Shown here piece after piece: positions 52,742-63,093 of a stretch of DNA of 64,000 nucleotides. The notes beneath the pieces were generated by a model that saw only the letters and a program-made list of their open reading frames with translations, ran no database searches and had not been told where the DNA came from. Position 1 is the stretch's first letter, and each line of letters opens with the position of its first letter. A program made the translations under genes and the position numbers. Source of the stretch: Alloalcanivorax marinus (GTDB lineage: Bacteria > Pseudomonadota > Gammaproteobacteria > Pseudomonadales > Alcanivoracaceae); the NCBI RefSeq assembly GCF_016785095.1, contig NZ_JAEKJB010000001.1:1-64000 (forward strand), given 5' to 3'.

Positions 52742-54337
52742 ATGTCCGCCCATCTCGGCCGTGCCTTCGGTCAGAATTTCCTGGGGCAAGCCCCCGCCTG
52801 GTACAAATACACCATTGTCGCCTTTCTGATCGCCAACCCGATCGTGGCCTGGACTCTGGGGGAGGCCACCGCCGGCTGGCTGCTGCTGGCGGAGTTCATT
52901 TTCACCCTGGCCATGGCGCTTAAATGCTACCCGCTGCAGCCCGGTGGCCTGCTGGCCATCGAGGCGCTGCTGATCGGCCTGACCTCGCCGACCACGGTAC
53001 TGCACAAGGTGGAGGGCAACCTTGAGGTGCTGCTGCTGCTGATCTTCATGGTGGCCGGCATCTTCTTCCTCAAGGACCTGCTGCTGTACGTGTTCACCCG
53101 GCTGCTGCTTGGGGTGCGCTCCAAGATGATGCTCAGCCTGCTGTTCTCCATCGCCGCCGCGGTGCTGTCCGCGTTCCTCGACGCGCTTACCGTCACCGCG
53201 GTGGTGATCGCGGTGTGCACCGGGTTTTACGGCATCTACCACAAGGTGGCGTCGGGAAAGAATTTCCAGCAAAAACACGACCACGGCGACGACACCTCCG
53301 TGGAGGATCTGCACCGCGAGGATCTGCGCCGCTTCCGCGCTTTCCTGCGCAGCCTGCTGATGCATGCCGCCGTGGGTACCGCCCTGGGCGGCGTGTGCAC
53401 CCTGGTGGGCGAACCACAGAACCTGCTGATCGCCACCAAGGCGCAGTGGGAGTTCGGTGAATTTTTCCTGCGCATGGCGCCGATCAGCCTGCCGGTACTG
53501 GTCTCCGGCCTGCTCACCTGTCTGTTCCTGGAATGGAGCGGTAGTTTCGGCTACGGCGAGGAGATCCCGGAAAAGGTCCAGGCGATCATGCGCCAGTCCG
53601 CCCTGGAGCAGGAAAGCCGCCGCACCACTCGCGACAAGGTGAACCTGGTGGTACAGGGCCTGATCGCCGTCTGGCTGGTGGTGGGCCTGGCCACCCACGC
53701 GGCGCCGGTGGGTCTGGTGGGTCTGAGCGTGATCATCCTGGCCACCGCCTTCTGCGGCATTATCGAGGAACATCGCCTGGGCGCCGCCTTCGAAGAAGCA
53801 CTGCCCTTCACTGCCCTGCTCACGGTTTTCTTCGCGGTGGTGGCGGTAATCGCCGACCAACAACTGTTCGCGCCGGTGATCGAGTACGTGCTGTCCCTGG
53901 AGCGGGATGCCCAGGGCTCCGCCTTCTACCTGGCCAACGGCGTGCTCTCGGCGGTATCCGATAACGTTTTCGTCGCTTCCGTGTACATCGATGAAGTAGC
54001 CCTGGCGCTGGTTAACAACGAGATCAACCGCGACACCTTCGACCTGCTGGCCGTGGCCATCAACACCGGCACCAACATTCCGTCGGTGGCGACCCCCAAC
54101 GGTCAGGCGGCGTTTTTGTTCCTGCTCACCTCGGCCCTGGCGCCGCTGGTGAGGCTGTCCTACGGTCGCATGGTGGTGATGGCGCTGCCCTACACCATCG
54201 TCATGAGCCTCACCGGTCTGGCGATGACCGCCATTGCCCTGGAGCCGGCCACCGAGTACATGTACGAGCAAGGCTGGATTGAGCACCACCAGTCCAGCGA
54301 GCTGAACCTGGACGCGGATACGACGCCGCACCATTGA
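52742..54337 (+). CDS. nhaB: Na+/H+ antiporter NhaB
   Basis: A 531-residue antiporter with about 12 helices and the family motifs [44 protein letters not shown] and [22 protein letters not shown]. NhaB expels Na+ (or Li+) in exchange for protons and matters in marine or alkaline conditions. An AGGAAG site precedes ATG 52742. It is monocistronic, ending in a REP pair, with dnaQ convergent. Confidence 0.96.
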   Translation: MSAHLGRAFGQNFLGQAPAWYKYTIVAFLIANPIVAWTLGEATAGWLLLAEFIFTLAMALKCYPLQPGGLLAIEALLIGLTSPTTVLHKVEGNLEVLLLLIFMVAGIFFLKDLLLYVFTRLLLGVRSKMMLSLLFSIAAAVLSAFLDALTVTAVVIAVCTGFYGIYHKVASGKNFQQKHDHGDDTSVEDLHREDLRRFRAFLRSLLMHAAVGTALGGVCTLVGEPQNLLIATKAQWEFGEFFLRMAPISLPVLVSGLLTCLFLEWSGSFGYGEEIPEKVQAIMRQSALEQESRRTTRDKVNLVVQGLIAVWLVVGLATHAAPVGLVGLSVIILATAFCGIIEEHRLGAAFEEALPFTALLTVFFAVVAVIADQQLFAPVIEYVLSLERDAQGSAFYLANGVLSAVSDNVFVASVYIDEVALALVNNEINRDTFDLLAVAINTGTNIPSVATPNGQAAFLFLLTSALAPLVRLSYGRMVVMALPYTIVMSLTGLAMTAIALEPATEYMYEQGWIEHHQSSELNLDADTTPHH

Positions 54338-54348
54338 ACCTCTAAGCA

Positions 54349-54410
54349 ATCGCGACTGAAGTCGCTCCTACAGGTGGTTCGGTGCGGGTAGGAGCGACTT
54401 CAGTCGCGAT
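54349..54410. repeat. REP element, inverted pair
   Basis: Units 54349-54371 and 54388-54410 are exact inverted copies (23 bases each) with a 16-base spacer, so a long hairpin is possible. They lie between the convergent nhaB and dnaQ ends, the expected place for a bidirectional stop. Confidence 0.92.
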
Positions 54411-54431
54411 TCCAGCCCCTCCGGCTAAACC

Positions 54432-55148
54432 TCAGCCTTCCAATTCTTCCCACAGCGTGCGCTGACCGTTCTTGCCGGCAATGGCGGACAGCTTGGCGCG
54501 ATGACGCTCGGCGTCGCCATCGCTGGCGCGAACCACCGTCAGGCGGGGCCGGTCCACGGCCAGACGGCGGATCGCCTCGGCCACCCCGGCGCCCTCGTCG
54601 GCGCCCTCGGCGCCCAGGGAAAGCCGCGTCTGGCCACCAGTCATGGCCAGGTAAACGTCCGCCAGGATCTCCGCATCCAGCAAAGCACCGTGCAGTTCCC
54701 GGTGGCCGTTGTCCACGTCGTAGCGGCGGCACAACGCGTCGAGGCTGTTCTTCTGGCCCGGGTGCAGATCGCGGGCCAGTTTCAGGGTATCAAGTACCCC
54801 GCAGGCCTCGGCGATGGTGCCCCACTCCCGGCCCAGGCGACGCAGTTCGTGATCCAGGAAGCCCACATCGAAGGGCGCGTTGTGGATCACCAGCTCGGCG
54901 CCACGCACGAAATCCATGAACTCCCGGGCAATCTGATCGAAAGTCGGCTTGTCGGCCAGGAACTCGGTGGTGATGCCGTGCACCTCCAAGGCGCCCTCGT
55001 CGATGTCACGCTCGGGATTGATGTACAGGTGCAGGTTGTTGCCGGTCAGGCGGCGGTTTTCCACCTCCACGCAGCCGATCTCGATGATGCGGTGCCCGGA
55101 CTGCGGGTCCAGGCCGGTGGTCTCGGTATCCAGTACGATCTGTCTCAT
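54432..55148 (-). CDS. dnaQ: DNA polymerase III epsilon subunit (proofreading exonuclease)
   Basis: A 238-residue 3'-5' exonuclease. The Exo I motif is [10 protein letters not shown] (Asp7, Glu9); Exo II is [14 protein letters not shown]; Exo III is [18 protein letters not shown]. The C-terminal tail that binds the alpha subunit is present. It proofreads during replication. Its ATG overlaps the rnhA stop (ATGA), a coupling seen in other Gammaproteobacteria, although in E. coli the two genes are divergent. Confidence 0.97.
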   Translation of the reverse strand: MRQIVLDTETTGLDPQSGHRIIEIGCVEVENRRLTGNNLHLYINPERDIDEGALEVHGITTEFLADKPTFDQIAREFMDFVRGAELVIHNAPFDVGFLDHELRRLGREWGTIAEACGVLDTLKLARDLHPGQKNSLDALCRRYDVDNGHRELHGALLDAEILADVYLAMTGGQTRLSLGAEGADEGAGVAEAIRRLAVDRPRLTVVRASDGDAERHRAKLSAIAGKNGQRTLWEELEG

Positions 55149-55588
55149 GCCCGTGCCTTCATTTCATCAATGCCGCGGTTGGCGAGCTGGTCGGCGCGCT
55201 CGTTCTCCGGGTGGCCGCTGTGTCCCTTGACCCAGTGCCAGCGCACCCGGTGGCGGGCCGCCGCCTGGTCCAGGCGCACCCACAGGTCCTGGTTGACCAC
55301 CGGCTTTTTGGCGGCGGTCTTCCAGCCGCGCTTCTTCCAGTTGGCAAGCCATTCGGTGATGCCCTTGCGCACATACTGGGAATCCGTGGTCAGACGCACC
55401 TCGCACTCCTCGCGCAGCGCCTCCAGCGCCTGGATCGCCGCCATCAGTTCCATGCGGTTATTGGTGGTGTGCGGCTCGCCGCCGTACAGTTCCTTCTCAT
55501 TGTTGCCGTGGCGCAATACCGCGCCCCAGCCACCGGGCCCCGGGTTTCCCCGGCAAGCGCCGTCGGTGAATATTTCGACCTGCTTCAA
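55145..55588 (-). CDS. rnhA: Ribonuclease HI
   Basis: A 147-residue RNase HI that removes RNA from RNA-DNA hybrids. The catalytic acidic residues are Asp9 ([10 protein letters not shown]), Glu47 (NNRMELMAA), Asp69 (TTDSQYV) and Asp133 (ERADQLAN). The basic protrusion segment [12 protein letters not shown] is also present. It lies 3 bases after the methyltransferase gene and overlaps dnaQ by 4 bases. Confidence 0.97.
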   Translation of the reverse strand: MKQVEIFTDGACRGNPGPGGWGAVLRHGNNEKELYGGEPHTTNNRMELMAAIQALEALREECEVRLTTDSQYVRKGITEWLANWKKRGWKTAAKKPVVNQDLWVRLDQAAARHRVRWHWVKGHSGHPENERADQLANRGIDEMKARA

Positions 55589-55591
55589 CGA

Positions 55592-56446
55592 TTACTCCGT
55601 ATTCCGTTCCTGCCGCCAACGGGCCACCGGCACCGAGACCACCGTGGGGCGCTGCCTGCTGAACGCCCGGGATGGGGCCAGCGGGCGCATCATCGCCGCC
55701 CGCTTGCGCGCCACCAGCAGATAGACCCCGCCGAAGCGCCACCACAGGCGCCGCCCCAGCCATTCCAGCCAGCGCAGACGAGCCCGGCCGCGGTCGGCCA
55801 GCGGCAGATTATAGAAGCCACCGGCCAGGCCTTCGACCTCGAAGCCCAGCACATGCAGCCAGTCACTGACCCGATAGGGTCGGAAGTAGCGCCCGTTCCA
55901 GCCCGGGCGGCCATCGCCGCCCCGCAACCAGCGGGCCAGCCCCAGGGGGCTGATGGGATGAAAGCCCAACACCGCGATCACGCCGCCCGGCGCCACGCAG
56001 CGGGCCGCCTCGCGCAACGCCTGGTGGGGGTTGTCCTGGAATTCCAGACCATGGTGCAGCAGCACCACGTCGACGCTGTTCTTGGCCACCGGCAGCGCCA
56101 GGGGGCAGGCTTCCATGCGCACCGGCTGCGCGGTCGCGCCGTCGGCGTCACGCTCGGGGTAACAACCGAGGTACCGGTCGAGATCCGGGGCGCCGCCGCC
56201 CAGGTGAATCGGGTTCACCGCGCAGCGCCACGGCAGGCGGATGCCGGCCAGCATGTCGCGGCCGCGACCGCCGCTGATTTCCATCGCGCGCTGGCCCACC
56301 AGCTTGGGCAGCCAGTCGGCCAGCATGGCCCGTTCGGCACCGAGCACCGCCTGGCCGGCTTCACTCTCCAGCCAGACATCGAAGCGCCGTGTCATGTCCG
56401 CGGGCTGGCGGCGGAACGGGGAACGGGAAAGCGGAGGCAGCTGCAT
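55592..56446 (-). CDS. SAM-dependent methyltransferase of the gloB-rnhA region
   Basis: About 284 residues with a Methyltransf_11-like core: a degenerate SAM motif MEISGGRGRD, the acidic strand region SVDVVLLHHGLEF and the later LREAARCVAPGGVIAVLGFHP. The same gene is found between gloB and rnhA in Pseudomonas, but its target is not known to me. I prefer ATG 56446, nine bases after GGGAGA; ATG 56455 would abut that site. The C-terminal 40 residues are basic and poorly conserved. Confidence 0.85.
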   Translation of the reverse strand: MQLPPLSRSPFRRQPADMTRRFDVWLESEAGQAVLGAERAMLADWLPKLVGQRAMEISGGRGRDMLAGIRLPWRCAVNPIHLGGGAPDLDRYLGCYPERDADGATAQPVRMEACPLALPVAKNSVDVVLLHHGLEFQDNPHQALREAARCVAPGGVIAVLGFHPISPLGLARWLRGGDGRPGWNGRYFRPYRVSDWLHVLGFEVEGLAGGFYNLPLADRGRARLRWLEWLGRRLWWRFGGVYLLVARKRAAMMRPLAPSRAFSRQRPTVVSVPVARWRQERNTE

Positions 56447-56507
56447 TTCTGACATTCTCCCTGCCGGCTGTTAGCATCTGAACACCCCAAGCACAGAGTA
56501 ACACGTC

Positions 56508-57281
56508 ATGCTGCAAGCCCCTACGGCGATCCCCGCCTTCTCCGACAACTACATCTGGGCGATCCACGACGGCACCCACTGCGTGGTGGTGGACCCGGGC
56601 GACGCGCGCCCGGTGGAAGCCTGGCTGGCCCGGGAGGGCCTCACCCTGAGCGCGCTGCTGATCACCCATCACCACCCGGACCATGTGGGTGGCGTCAGCG
56701 CCCTGTGCGAAAACCGCGACATTCCGGTGTACGGCCCGGCCCGGGAAACGATCCCGGAAATGGACCACCCGCTGCGCGACGGCGACCGGGTTCGGCTGGC
56801 CACCCCGGACCTGGAACTGGAAGTCCTGGACGTGCCCGGCCATACCCTGGGGCACATCGCCTTCCATGCCCCGGAACAGGGCTGGCTGTTCTGCGGCGAT
56901 ACCCTGTTTGCCGGCGGTTGCGGCCGCCTGTTCGAGGGCACCCCGGAGCAAATGCACCACTCCCTGACCCGTCTGGCCGGGTTGCCGGAACAGACCCTGG
57001 TGTTCTGCGCCCATGAGTACACCCAGGCCAATCTGTCGTTCGCGGCCACCGTGTCACCGGAGGACCCGGCCGTGGCCGAGCGCCTGGCGCGGGTTCGCGA
57101 GTTGCGCGGGGAGGACCGCATCACCCTGCCCTCCACGGTCGGCGAGGAGAAGCGCACCAACCCCTTCCTGCGCGCCGCCGAGCCGTCCCTGCGCCAGGCC
57201 TGCGAACGCCATTTCGGTGAGCGCCCGGACACCCCGGTGGCCTCCTTCGCCGCCCTGCGACGCTGGAAGGATTCCGCCTGA
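56508..57281 (+). CDS. gloB: Hydroxyacylglutathione hydrolase (glyoxalase II)
   Basis: A 257-residue glyoxalase II of the metallo-beta-lactamase fold. The metal motif THHHPDHVGG begins at Thr53 (His54, His56, Asp58, His59); further ligands lie in VPGHTLGHIAF, LFCGDTLFAGGCGRLFEG and AHEYTQANLSFA, the last specific for the glutathione thioester site. It converts S-lactoylglutathione to lactate and glutathione, completing methylglyoxal detoxification. It is divergent from the methyltransferase gene, with 61 bases between the starts. Confidence 0.97.
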   Translation: MLQAPTAIPAFSDNYIWAIHDGTHCVVVDPGDARPVEAWLAREGLTLSALLITHHHPDHVGGVSALCENRDIPVYGPARETIPEMDHPLRDGDRVRLATPDLELEVLDVPGHTLGHIAFHAPEQGWLFCGDTLFAGGCGRLFEGTPEQMHHSLTRLAGLPEQTLVFCAHEYTQANLSFAATVSPEDPAVAERLARVRELRGEDRITLPSTVGEEKRTNPFLRAAEPSLRQACERHFGERPDTPVASFAALRRWKDSA

Positions 57282-57374
57282 GCAAAGCACGAAACAGGAA
57301 AATCCGGCACGAATATGGCATTGTGATGTCCATCGAATTTCCGGGGGAACGCATCGCGGCGGTGGCCTTTTTGC

Positions 57375-57403
57375 TTGCCCCGCCCTGGGGCGATGCCTAG
57401 AAT
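57375..57403 (+). promoter_or_regulatory. mltD promoter
   Basis: TTGCCC (57375-57380) and TAGAAT (57398-57403) are separated by 17 bases; the -10 matches 5 of 6 consensus positions. The transcript would start near 57410, about 25 bases before the mltD start codon. Confidence 0.6.
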
Positions 57404-57434
57404 CCACTTAAGCTTTCATTCGTATATTGTTGTT

Positions 57435-59063
57435 ATGAATAAACTTCTGGGTTGCGTGACCTTGGGGGTCGCGCTTATGGGGAGTGGCTGTGCCCTGATG
57501 CCTTCAGGCTCGGCCCCATCGGATCAACCGTCGTCGCGGCACGTGGACGAGCTGCCGCCCATGCCGGCCGCCGAGCCATCTCTGGACAATCCGGATCTGG
57601 CCAATGGCATGGCCGAGCCGGAACCGCGCAATCCGGATCGCGCCTCCAACGCCGACCGGGATTTGTGGGATCGTATCCGCGCCGGCTACCGCCTAAATCT
57701 GGATATGGACAATGACCGGGTGCGCGCCCAGCGCGAATGGTATGCCCGCCATCCGTCCTATTTCACCCGCGTCACCACCCGCTCGGAACGCTACCTCCAT
57801 TTCATCGTCGAGGAAGCGGAAGCCCGCGACATGCCTCTCGAGCTGGTGATGCTGCCGGTGGTGGAAAGCGCCTTCGACCCCTTCGCTTACTCCCACGGTC
57901 GCGCCGCCGGCCCCTGGCAGTTCATCCCCTCCACCGGCAAGTACTTCGGGCTGGATCAGACCTGGTGGTACGACGGACGGCGGGACATCAAGCGCTCCAC
58001 CCGTGCCGCGCTCGACTATCTGCAGAAGCTGTCGGCCCGGTTCGACGGCGACTGGTTGCTGGCCCTGGCCGCCTATAACGCCGGTGGCGGCACCGTTTCC
58101 CGGGCCCGCCGCCATAATGAGGAGGCCGGCAAGCCGCTGGATTTCTGGAGCCTGGATCTACCCCGGGAAACCACCGCCTATGTGCCCAAACTGCTGGCGG
58201 TGGCGCAAATCGTTCGCGACCCGGAGCGCTACGGCGTGACCCTGCACCCGATCGATGACGAGCCCTATTTCGCCTCCGTGGACGTGGGCGGCCAGATCGA
58301 TCTGGCCCAGGCCGCCAGCATGGCCGGCATCTCCACCGAGGAGCTCTATCTGCTCAACCCGGCCTTCAACCGCTGGGCGACGGCCCCGGACGGCCCCACC
58401 GACCTGCTGGTGCCGGTGGATCAGGCCGACGAGTTCCGCGAGCGGCTTGCCGCCCTGCCCGTCGATCAGCGCATGCGCTGGTTGCGCTACACCATCCGGC
58501 GTGGCGACTCGCTGAGCGGTATCGCCCGGCAGCATCGCACCACCGCGGCGGTGCTGCGTGATATCAACGATCTTCACGGCAGTACCATCATCGCCGGGCG
58601 CACCCTGCTGATCCCGGAACCGGCGGCGGACCAGTACCAACTCAGCGCCGACGCCCGGCTGGCCAAGCAGCAGGGTCGCGACCGCGCCGGGCGCCAGCGC
58701 GTCGATCACCGTGTCTCCAGCGGCGATACCCTCTGGGACCTGGCGCGCAGCTACGATGTCAGCGTGCGCGCCCTGGCGCGCTGGAACAACATGGCGCCGG
58801 GTGATCCGCTGCGCGTCGGCCAGACCCTGGCGGTGTGGACCGAGAACGGCGCGGCGGCCCCGGTGAGCGGCGCCGACCGCCAGGAGATGATCCGCAAGGT
58901 GCGCTACTCGGTGCGCCGCGGCGACTCCCTGTACGCCATCGCCGACCGATTCAACGTGTCGGTAAGCCAGATCCGCGACTGGAACAACGGCGTGCAGGGC
59001 AACCGCTATCTGCAACCCGGTGATCGCCTGACCCTGTACGTGGACGTGCGCAGCGCCCCCTGA
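57435..59063 (+). CDS. mltD: Membrane-bound lytic murein transglycosylase D
   Basis: A 542-residue lipoprotein. The signal peptide ends at Cys19 (LMGSGC). The SLT domain has the catalytic Glu144 in LPVVESAFDPFAYS and the GPWQFIPSTGKYFGL region. Three LysM peptidoglycan-binding repeats follow at about residues 352-395, 421-465 and 490-533 (each with an RRGDSL- or SSGDTL-like opening). It cleaves peptidoglycan strands. ATG 57435 is chosen because it gives the lipobox; no clear ribosome site is seen. A longer frame from 57375 overlaps the promoter. Confidence 0.94.
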   Translation: MNKLLGCVTLGVALMGSGCALMPSGSAPSDQPSSRHVDELPPMPAAEPSLDNPDLANGMAEPEPRNPDRASNADRDLWDRIRAGYRLNLDMDNDRVRAQREWYARHPSYFTRVTTRSERYLHFIVEEAEARDMPLELVMLPVVESAFDPFAYSHGRAAGPWQFIPSTGKYFGLDQTWWYDGRRDIKRSTRAALDYLQKLSARFDGDWLLALAAYNAGGGTVSRARRHNEEAGKPLDFWSLDLPRETTAYVPKLLAVAQIVRDPERYGVTLHPIDDEPYFASVDVGGQIDLAQAASMAGISTEELYLLNPAFNRWATAPDGPTDLLVPVDQADEFRERLAALPVDQRMRWLRYTIRRGDSLSGIARQHRTTAAVLRDINDLHGSTIIAGRTLLIPEPAADQYQLSADARLAKQQGRDRAGRQRVDHRVSSGDTLWDLARSYDVSVRALARWNNMAPGDPLRVGQTLAVWTENGAAAPVSGADRQEMIRKVRYSVRRGDSLYAIADRFNVSVSQIRDWNNGVQGNRYLQPGDRLTLYVDVRSAP

Positions 59064-59156
59064 ACTTCCGGCGGCGCGCGCAGTCCGGGTATTGGTGAAT
59101 AACACGGCCTGGGCTATGGTGACGCCACCGGTCCTTTTCAGGAGTGCACAATAACG

Positions 59157-60965
59157 ATGACAGGCGCCATGCGGTCTTTTCTTACCCTTCTTTTTCTGGT
59201 GCCGGCCATGTTCGCCGGCGCCGCCCGGGCGGACGTGATCACCGCCCACGCCATCGCCATGCACGGCACGCCCAAATACGGGCCCGGGTTCCAGCACTTC
59301 GACTACGTCAATCCGAACGCCCCCAAGGGCGGCACCCTGCGCCTGCACGAACTGGGTGGCTTCGACAATTTCATGCCCTGGTTGCCCAAGGGCACCGCCG
59401 CCAGCGGCGTGGAGGGCTACCTGTACGACAGCCTGCTGGCCCCCAGCCTGGACGAACCGTTCAGCGAGTACGGCCTGCTGGCGGAAAAGATCGAGTACCC
59501 CGAGGACCGCTCCTGGGTGATCTTCACGTTGCGCGCACAGGCGCGCTTCGCCGACGGCGAGCCGGTACGCGCCGAGGACGTGGCCTGGACCTTCCGCCAG
59601 CTGCGCGAGGAAGGCGCGCCCTTCTACGCCTATTACTATGGCGATGTGGAAAAGGTCGAGGCGCTGTCCGAACGCAGGGTCAAATTCACCTTCAAGCCCG
59701 GCGATAACCGGGAATTGTTGATGATCGTCGGCCAGTTACCGGTGATGCCCAAGCATTACTGGGACGACAAGACCTTCGCCGATGCCACCCTGGTGCCGCC
59801 GATCGGCTCCGGCCCCTACCGGATCAAGAGTTTCAAACCCGGCAAGCGGGTGGTCTACAAACGCCGCGACGATTACTGGGCCAGGGACCTGCCGGTAATG
59901 CGCGGTCGCTTCAACTTCGATCGGGTGATCTACGAATACTACCTGGATGAAACCGTGGCGTTGGAAGCGTTCAAGCGCGGCGACTATGGCTGGCGCACGG
60001 AAACCAATTCCAAGCTCTGGGCCACCGCCTACACCGGCGATGCCTTCGACAGCGGTCGCCTGGTCACCGAGGAGGTGTCACACAGCAATCCCGCCGGCAT
60101 GCAGGGCTTCATCTTCAATACCCGCCGCCCGCTGTTCCAGGACCCGGTACTGCGCGAGGCGATCGGCTACGCCTTCGATTTCGAGTGGTCCAACAAGAAC
60201 CTGTTCTACGGTCAGTACCAACGAACCCGCAGCTACTTCCAGAATTCCGACCTGGCCGCCACCGGCCTGCCCGACGAGCAGGAGCTGGCGCTGCTGGAGC
60301 CGCTGCGCGACGACCTGCCGCCCCGGGTCTTCACCGAGGCCTACCAGCCACCGGTGTCCGACGGTTCCGGCCGGCCCCGGGAGAACCTTCGCCATGCCCA
60401 GCAATTGCTGATGAAGGCCGGCTACAAGGTGCGCGACGGTAAACTGCATACCGCGGACGGCAAACCGGTGAAGTTCGAGTTCCTGCTGTTCCGCCCCGCC
60501 TTCGAACGGGTGGTGCTGCCGTTCGCCCGCAATCTGAAGACCCTCGGCATCGACGTGGACGTGGTGCGGGTGGACCAGTCCCAGTACGTTCAGCGGCTGC
60601 GCCAGTACAACTTCGACATGCTGATCCAGGGCTGGGGTCAATCCACCTCGCCGGGTAACGAGCAGCGCGGTTTCTGGAGTTCCGAAGCCGCCGAGCGGGA
60701 AAGCAGCCGCAATTTCGCCGGCGTCAGCAACCCGGCGGTGGACGCCCTGGTCGACAAGGTGATCCGGGCCAAGACCCGCGAGGAACTGGTGACCCGAACC
60801 CGCGCGCTGGACCGGGCCTTGCAGTGGGGCTTCTACGTGGTGCCCAACTGGTACGCCCCCAAGCACCGCTTCGCCTACCGTTCCGGGTTGGCGCACGCGC
60901 CGCTGCCACCCTATGTGCCCATCCTGGGCGCCCTGGACCTCTGGTGGGATAAAAGCGCCGACTGA
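59157..60965 (+). CDS. Extracellular solute-binding protein of peptide ABC transporter (YejA-like)
   Basis: A 602-residue periplasmic binding protein of family 5. It has a signal peptide ending in GAARA (about residue 25) and the domains expected for oligopeptide binders ([75 protein letters not shown]). Its sequence and the following genes match the YejABEF system of E. coli, which takes up microcin C and peptides. An AGGAG site lies before ATG 59157. mltD is upstream, as in Pseudomonas. Confidence 0.92.
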   Translation: MTGAMRSFLTLLFLVPAMFAGAARADVITAHAIAMHGTPKYGPGFQHFDYVNPNAPKGGTLRLHELGGFDNFMPWLPKGTAASGVEGYLYDSLLAPSLDEPFSEYGLLAEKIEYPEDRSWVIFTLRAQARFADGEPVRAEDVAWTFRQLREEGAPFYAYYYGDVEKVEALSERRVKFTFKPGDNRELLMIVGQLPVMPKHYWDDKTFADATLVPPIGSGPYRIKSFKPGKRVVYKRRDDYWARDLPVMRGRFNFDRVIYEYYLDETVALEAFKRGDYGWRTETNSKLWATAYTGDAFDSGRLVTEEVSHSNPAGMQGFIFNTRRPLFQDPVLREAIGYAFDFEWSNKNLFYGQYQRTRSYFQNSDLAATGLPDEQELALLEPLRDDLPPRVFTEAYQPPVSDGSGRPRENLRHAQQLLMKAGYKVRDGKLHTADGKPVKFEFLLFRPAFERVVLPFARNLKTLGIDVDVVRVDQSQYVQRLRQYNFDMLIQGWGQSTSPGNEQRGFWSSEAAERESSRNFAGVSNPAVDALVDKVIRAKTREELVTRTRALDRALQWGFYVVPNWYAPKHRFAYRSGLAHAPLPPYVPILGALDLWWDKSAD

Positions 60966-62047
60966 TGCTGGTCTATATCCTCAAGCGCCTGGCGCTGATC
61001 GTCCCTACCCTGTTCGGCATTCTGCTGCTGAATTTCGTGATCGTGCAGGCGGCCCCGGGCGGCCCGGTGGAGAAAGCCCTGGCGCAACTCCAGGGCCTGG
61101 GTGGCGGTGGCACCGGCGGTGGCTTCGCCGGCACCACCGCGGATTTCACCGGCGGCGGTGATGGAGGCTATCGGGGCTCGCGGGGGCTGCCACCGGAGCT
61201 GGTGGCCCGCATCGAGAAGCTGTATGGCTTCGACAAGCCGGCTCCGGAGCGCTTCTGGCTGATGGTCAAGCGCTACCTGACGTTCGACTTCGGCGAGTCC
61301 TACTACCGCGACAGGCCGGTCAGTACCCTGATCGCGGAACGGTTGCCGGTGTCGATTTCCCTGGGGCTGTGGAGCACGCTGATCACCTATCTTGTGGCGA
61401 TACCGCTGGGCATCCGCAAGGCGGTGCGCGACGGCAGCCGCTTCGATGTCTGGACCAGTACCGCCATCGTGGTCGGCTACGCCATCCCCAGCTTTCTGAT
61501 CGCCATCCTGCTGGTGGTGTTGTTCGCCGGCGGCTCCTACCTGGAGTGGTTCCCGTTGCGCGGGCTCACCTCCGACGACTTCGACCAGCTTTCCACCTTC
61601 GGCAAGGTGCTGGACTACTTCCATCACATCACCCTGCCCACCCTGGCCATCGTGATCGGCAACTTCGCCACCCTGACCATGCTCACCAAGAACTCCTTCC
61701 TGGACGAGATCGGCAAGCAGTACGTGCAGACCGCCCGGGCCAAGGGGCTCACCGAGAAAGGGGTGCTCTACGGCCACGTGTTCCGCAACGCCATGCTGAT
61801 CATCATCGCCGGCTTCCCGGCCGCGTTCGTGGGCATGTTCTTCACCGGTGTGCTGCTGATCGAGTACATTTTTTCCCTGGACGGCCTCGGCCTGCTGGGC
61901 TTCGAATCGGTGATCAACCGGGATTACCCGGTGGTATTCGGCACCCTGTTCATCTTCACCCTGCTGGGCATGCTGCTGAAGCTGGTGTCGGACCTCACCT
62001 ACATGTGGGTGGACCCGCGCATTGATTTCGAGCGGAGGGCTCGCTGA
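60965..62047 (+). CDS. Peptide ABC transporter permease (YejB-like)
   Basis: A 360-residue permease. The N-terminus ([33 protein letters not shown]) is typical of the DppB/YejB subgroup. An unusual glycine-rich insert ([29 protein letters not shown], residues about 42-71) precedes the core. The coupling EAA-like loop is near [24 protein letters not shown]. It starts 4 bases before the binding-protein gene ends and overlaps the next permease by one base, so translation is coupled. Confidence 0.93.
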   Translation: MLVYILKRLALIVPTLFGILLLNFVIVQAAPGGPVEKALAQLQGLGGGGTGGGFAGTTADFTGGGDGGYRGSRGLPPELVARIEKLYGFDKPAPERFWLMVKRYLTFDFGESYYRDRPVSTLIAERLPVSISLGLWSTLITYLVAIPLGIRKAVRDGSRFDVWTSTAIVVGYAIPSFLIAILLVVLFAGGSYLEWFPLRGLTSDDFDQLSTFGKVLDYFHHITLPTLAIVIGNFATLTMLTKNSFLDEIGKQYVQTARAKGLTEKGVLYGHVFRNAMLIIIAGFPAAFVGMFFTGVLLIEYIFSLDGLGLLGFESVINRDYPVVFGTLFIFTLLGMLLKLVSDLTYMWVDPRIDFERRAR

Positions 62048-63093
62048 TGGAGCTGAGTCCAATCTGGCGGCGCCAGTGGCACACCTTCCGCCGCAACCGT
62101 CGCGGGCTGTGGTCGCTGTACCTGTTCCTGGTGCTGTTCGTGCTCAGTCTGGGCGCCGAGTTCGTCGCCAACGACAAGCCGATCCTGGTGCGTTACCAGG
62201 GCGAACTGTACATGCCGGTGTTCAATGTCTACCCGGAAACCACCTTCGGCGGCCTGTTCGAAACCGAGGCCAATTACCGTGACCCCTACGTGGCGGAGCT
62301 GATCAACGACGACGGCTGGATGCTGTGGCCGCCAATCCACTACAGCTACGACACCATCAACTACGATCTGCAGGTGCCGGCGCCGGCGCCCCCCTCGGCG
62401 GAGAACTGGCTGGGCACCGACGACCAGGGCCGTGATGTGCTGGCGCGGCTGATCCACGGCTTCCGGCTGTCGGTGCTGTTCGGGCTGATTCTGACGGTCG
62501 CCGCCAGTGCCATCGGCATCGTGGTGGGCGCGGTGCAGGGCTACTACGGCGGCTGGCTGGATCTGGCCGGCCAACGCTTCGTGGAAGTGTGGTCGAGCAT
62601 GCCGATCCTGTATCTGATCATCGTTATTTCGAGTTTCGTGGTGCCCGGCTTCTGGACCCTGCTGTTGATCCTGCTGCTGTTTTCGTGGATGACGCTGGTG
62701 GATCTGGTGCGCGCGGAATTCCTGCGTGCCCGCAACCTGGATTATGTACGCGCCGCCCAGGCCCTGGGCGTGCGCACGCCGGTGATTCTATTCCGGCATA
62801 TGCTGCCCAATGCCATGGTCGCCACCCTCACCTACCTGCCGTTCGTGCTCAATGCCTCGGTGATCATGCTCACCTCCCTGGACTTCATCGGCTTCGGGCT
62901 GCCGCCGGGCTCGCCGTCGCTGGGCGAACTGCTCGGCCAGGGCAAGGCCAACCTGCATGCTCCCTGGCTGGGACTGAGCGCCTTCGTCACCCTGGCGCTG
63001 ATGCTGTCGCTGCTGGTGTTCGTGGGCGAGGCGGTGCGTGATGCCTTCGATCCACGCAAGTACCTGGCCGCCGAGCGTGGAGAAACACCATGA
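62047..63093 (+). CDS. Peptide ABC transporter permease (YejE-like)
   Basis: A 348-residue permease. An N-terminal helix (about residues 18-40) is followed by a long periplasmic segment of about 100 residues, the YejE/DppC-type feature, then the five-helix core. The interaction loop is LDYVRAAQALGVRTPVILFRHMLPNA, and a conserved LGTDDQGRDVLARLIHGFRLSV precedes the core. Its ATG overlaps the YejB-type stop, and its TGA overlaps the ATG of the ATPase gene. Confidence 0.94.
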   Translation: MELSPIWRRQWHTFRRNRRGLWSLYLFLVLFVLSLGAEFVANDKPILVRYQGELYMPVFNVYPETTFGGLFETEANYRDPYVAELINDDGWMLWPPIHYSYDTINYDLQVPAPAPPSAENWLGTDDQGRDVLARLIHGFRLSVLFGLILTVAASAIGIVVGAVQGYYGGWLDLAGQRFVEVWSSMPILYLIIVISSFVVPGFWTLLLILLLFSWMTLVDLVRAEFLRARNLDYVRAAQALGVRTPVILFRHMLPNAMVATLTYLPFVLNASVIMLTSLDFIGFGLPPGSPSLGELLGQGKANLHAPWLGLSAFVTLALMLSLLVFVGEAVRDAFDPRKYLAAERGETP

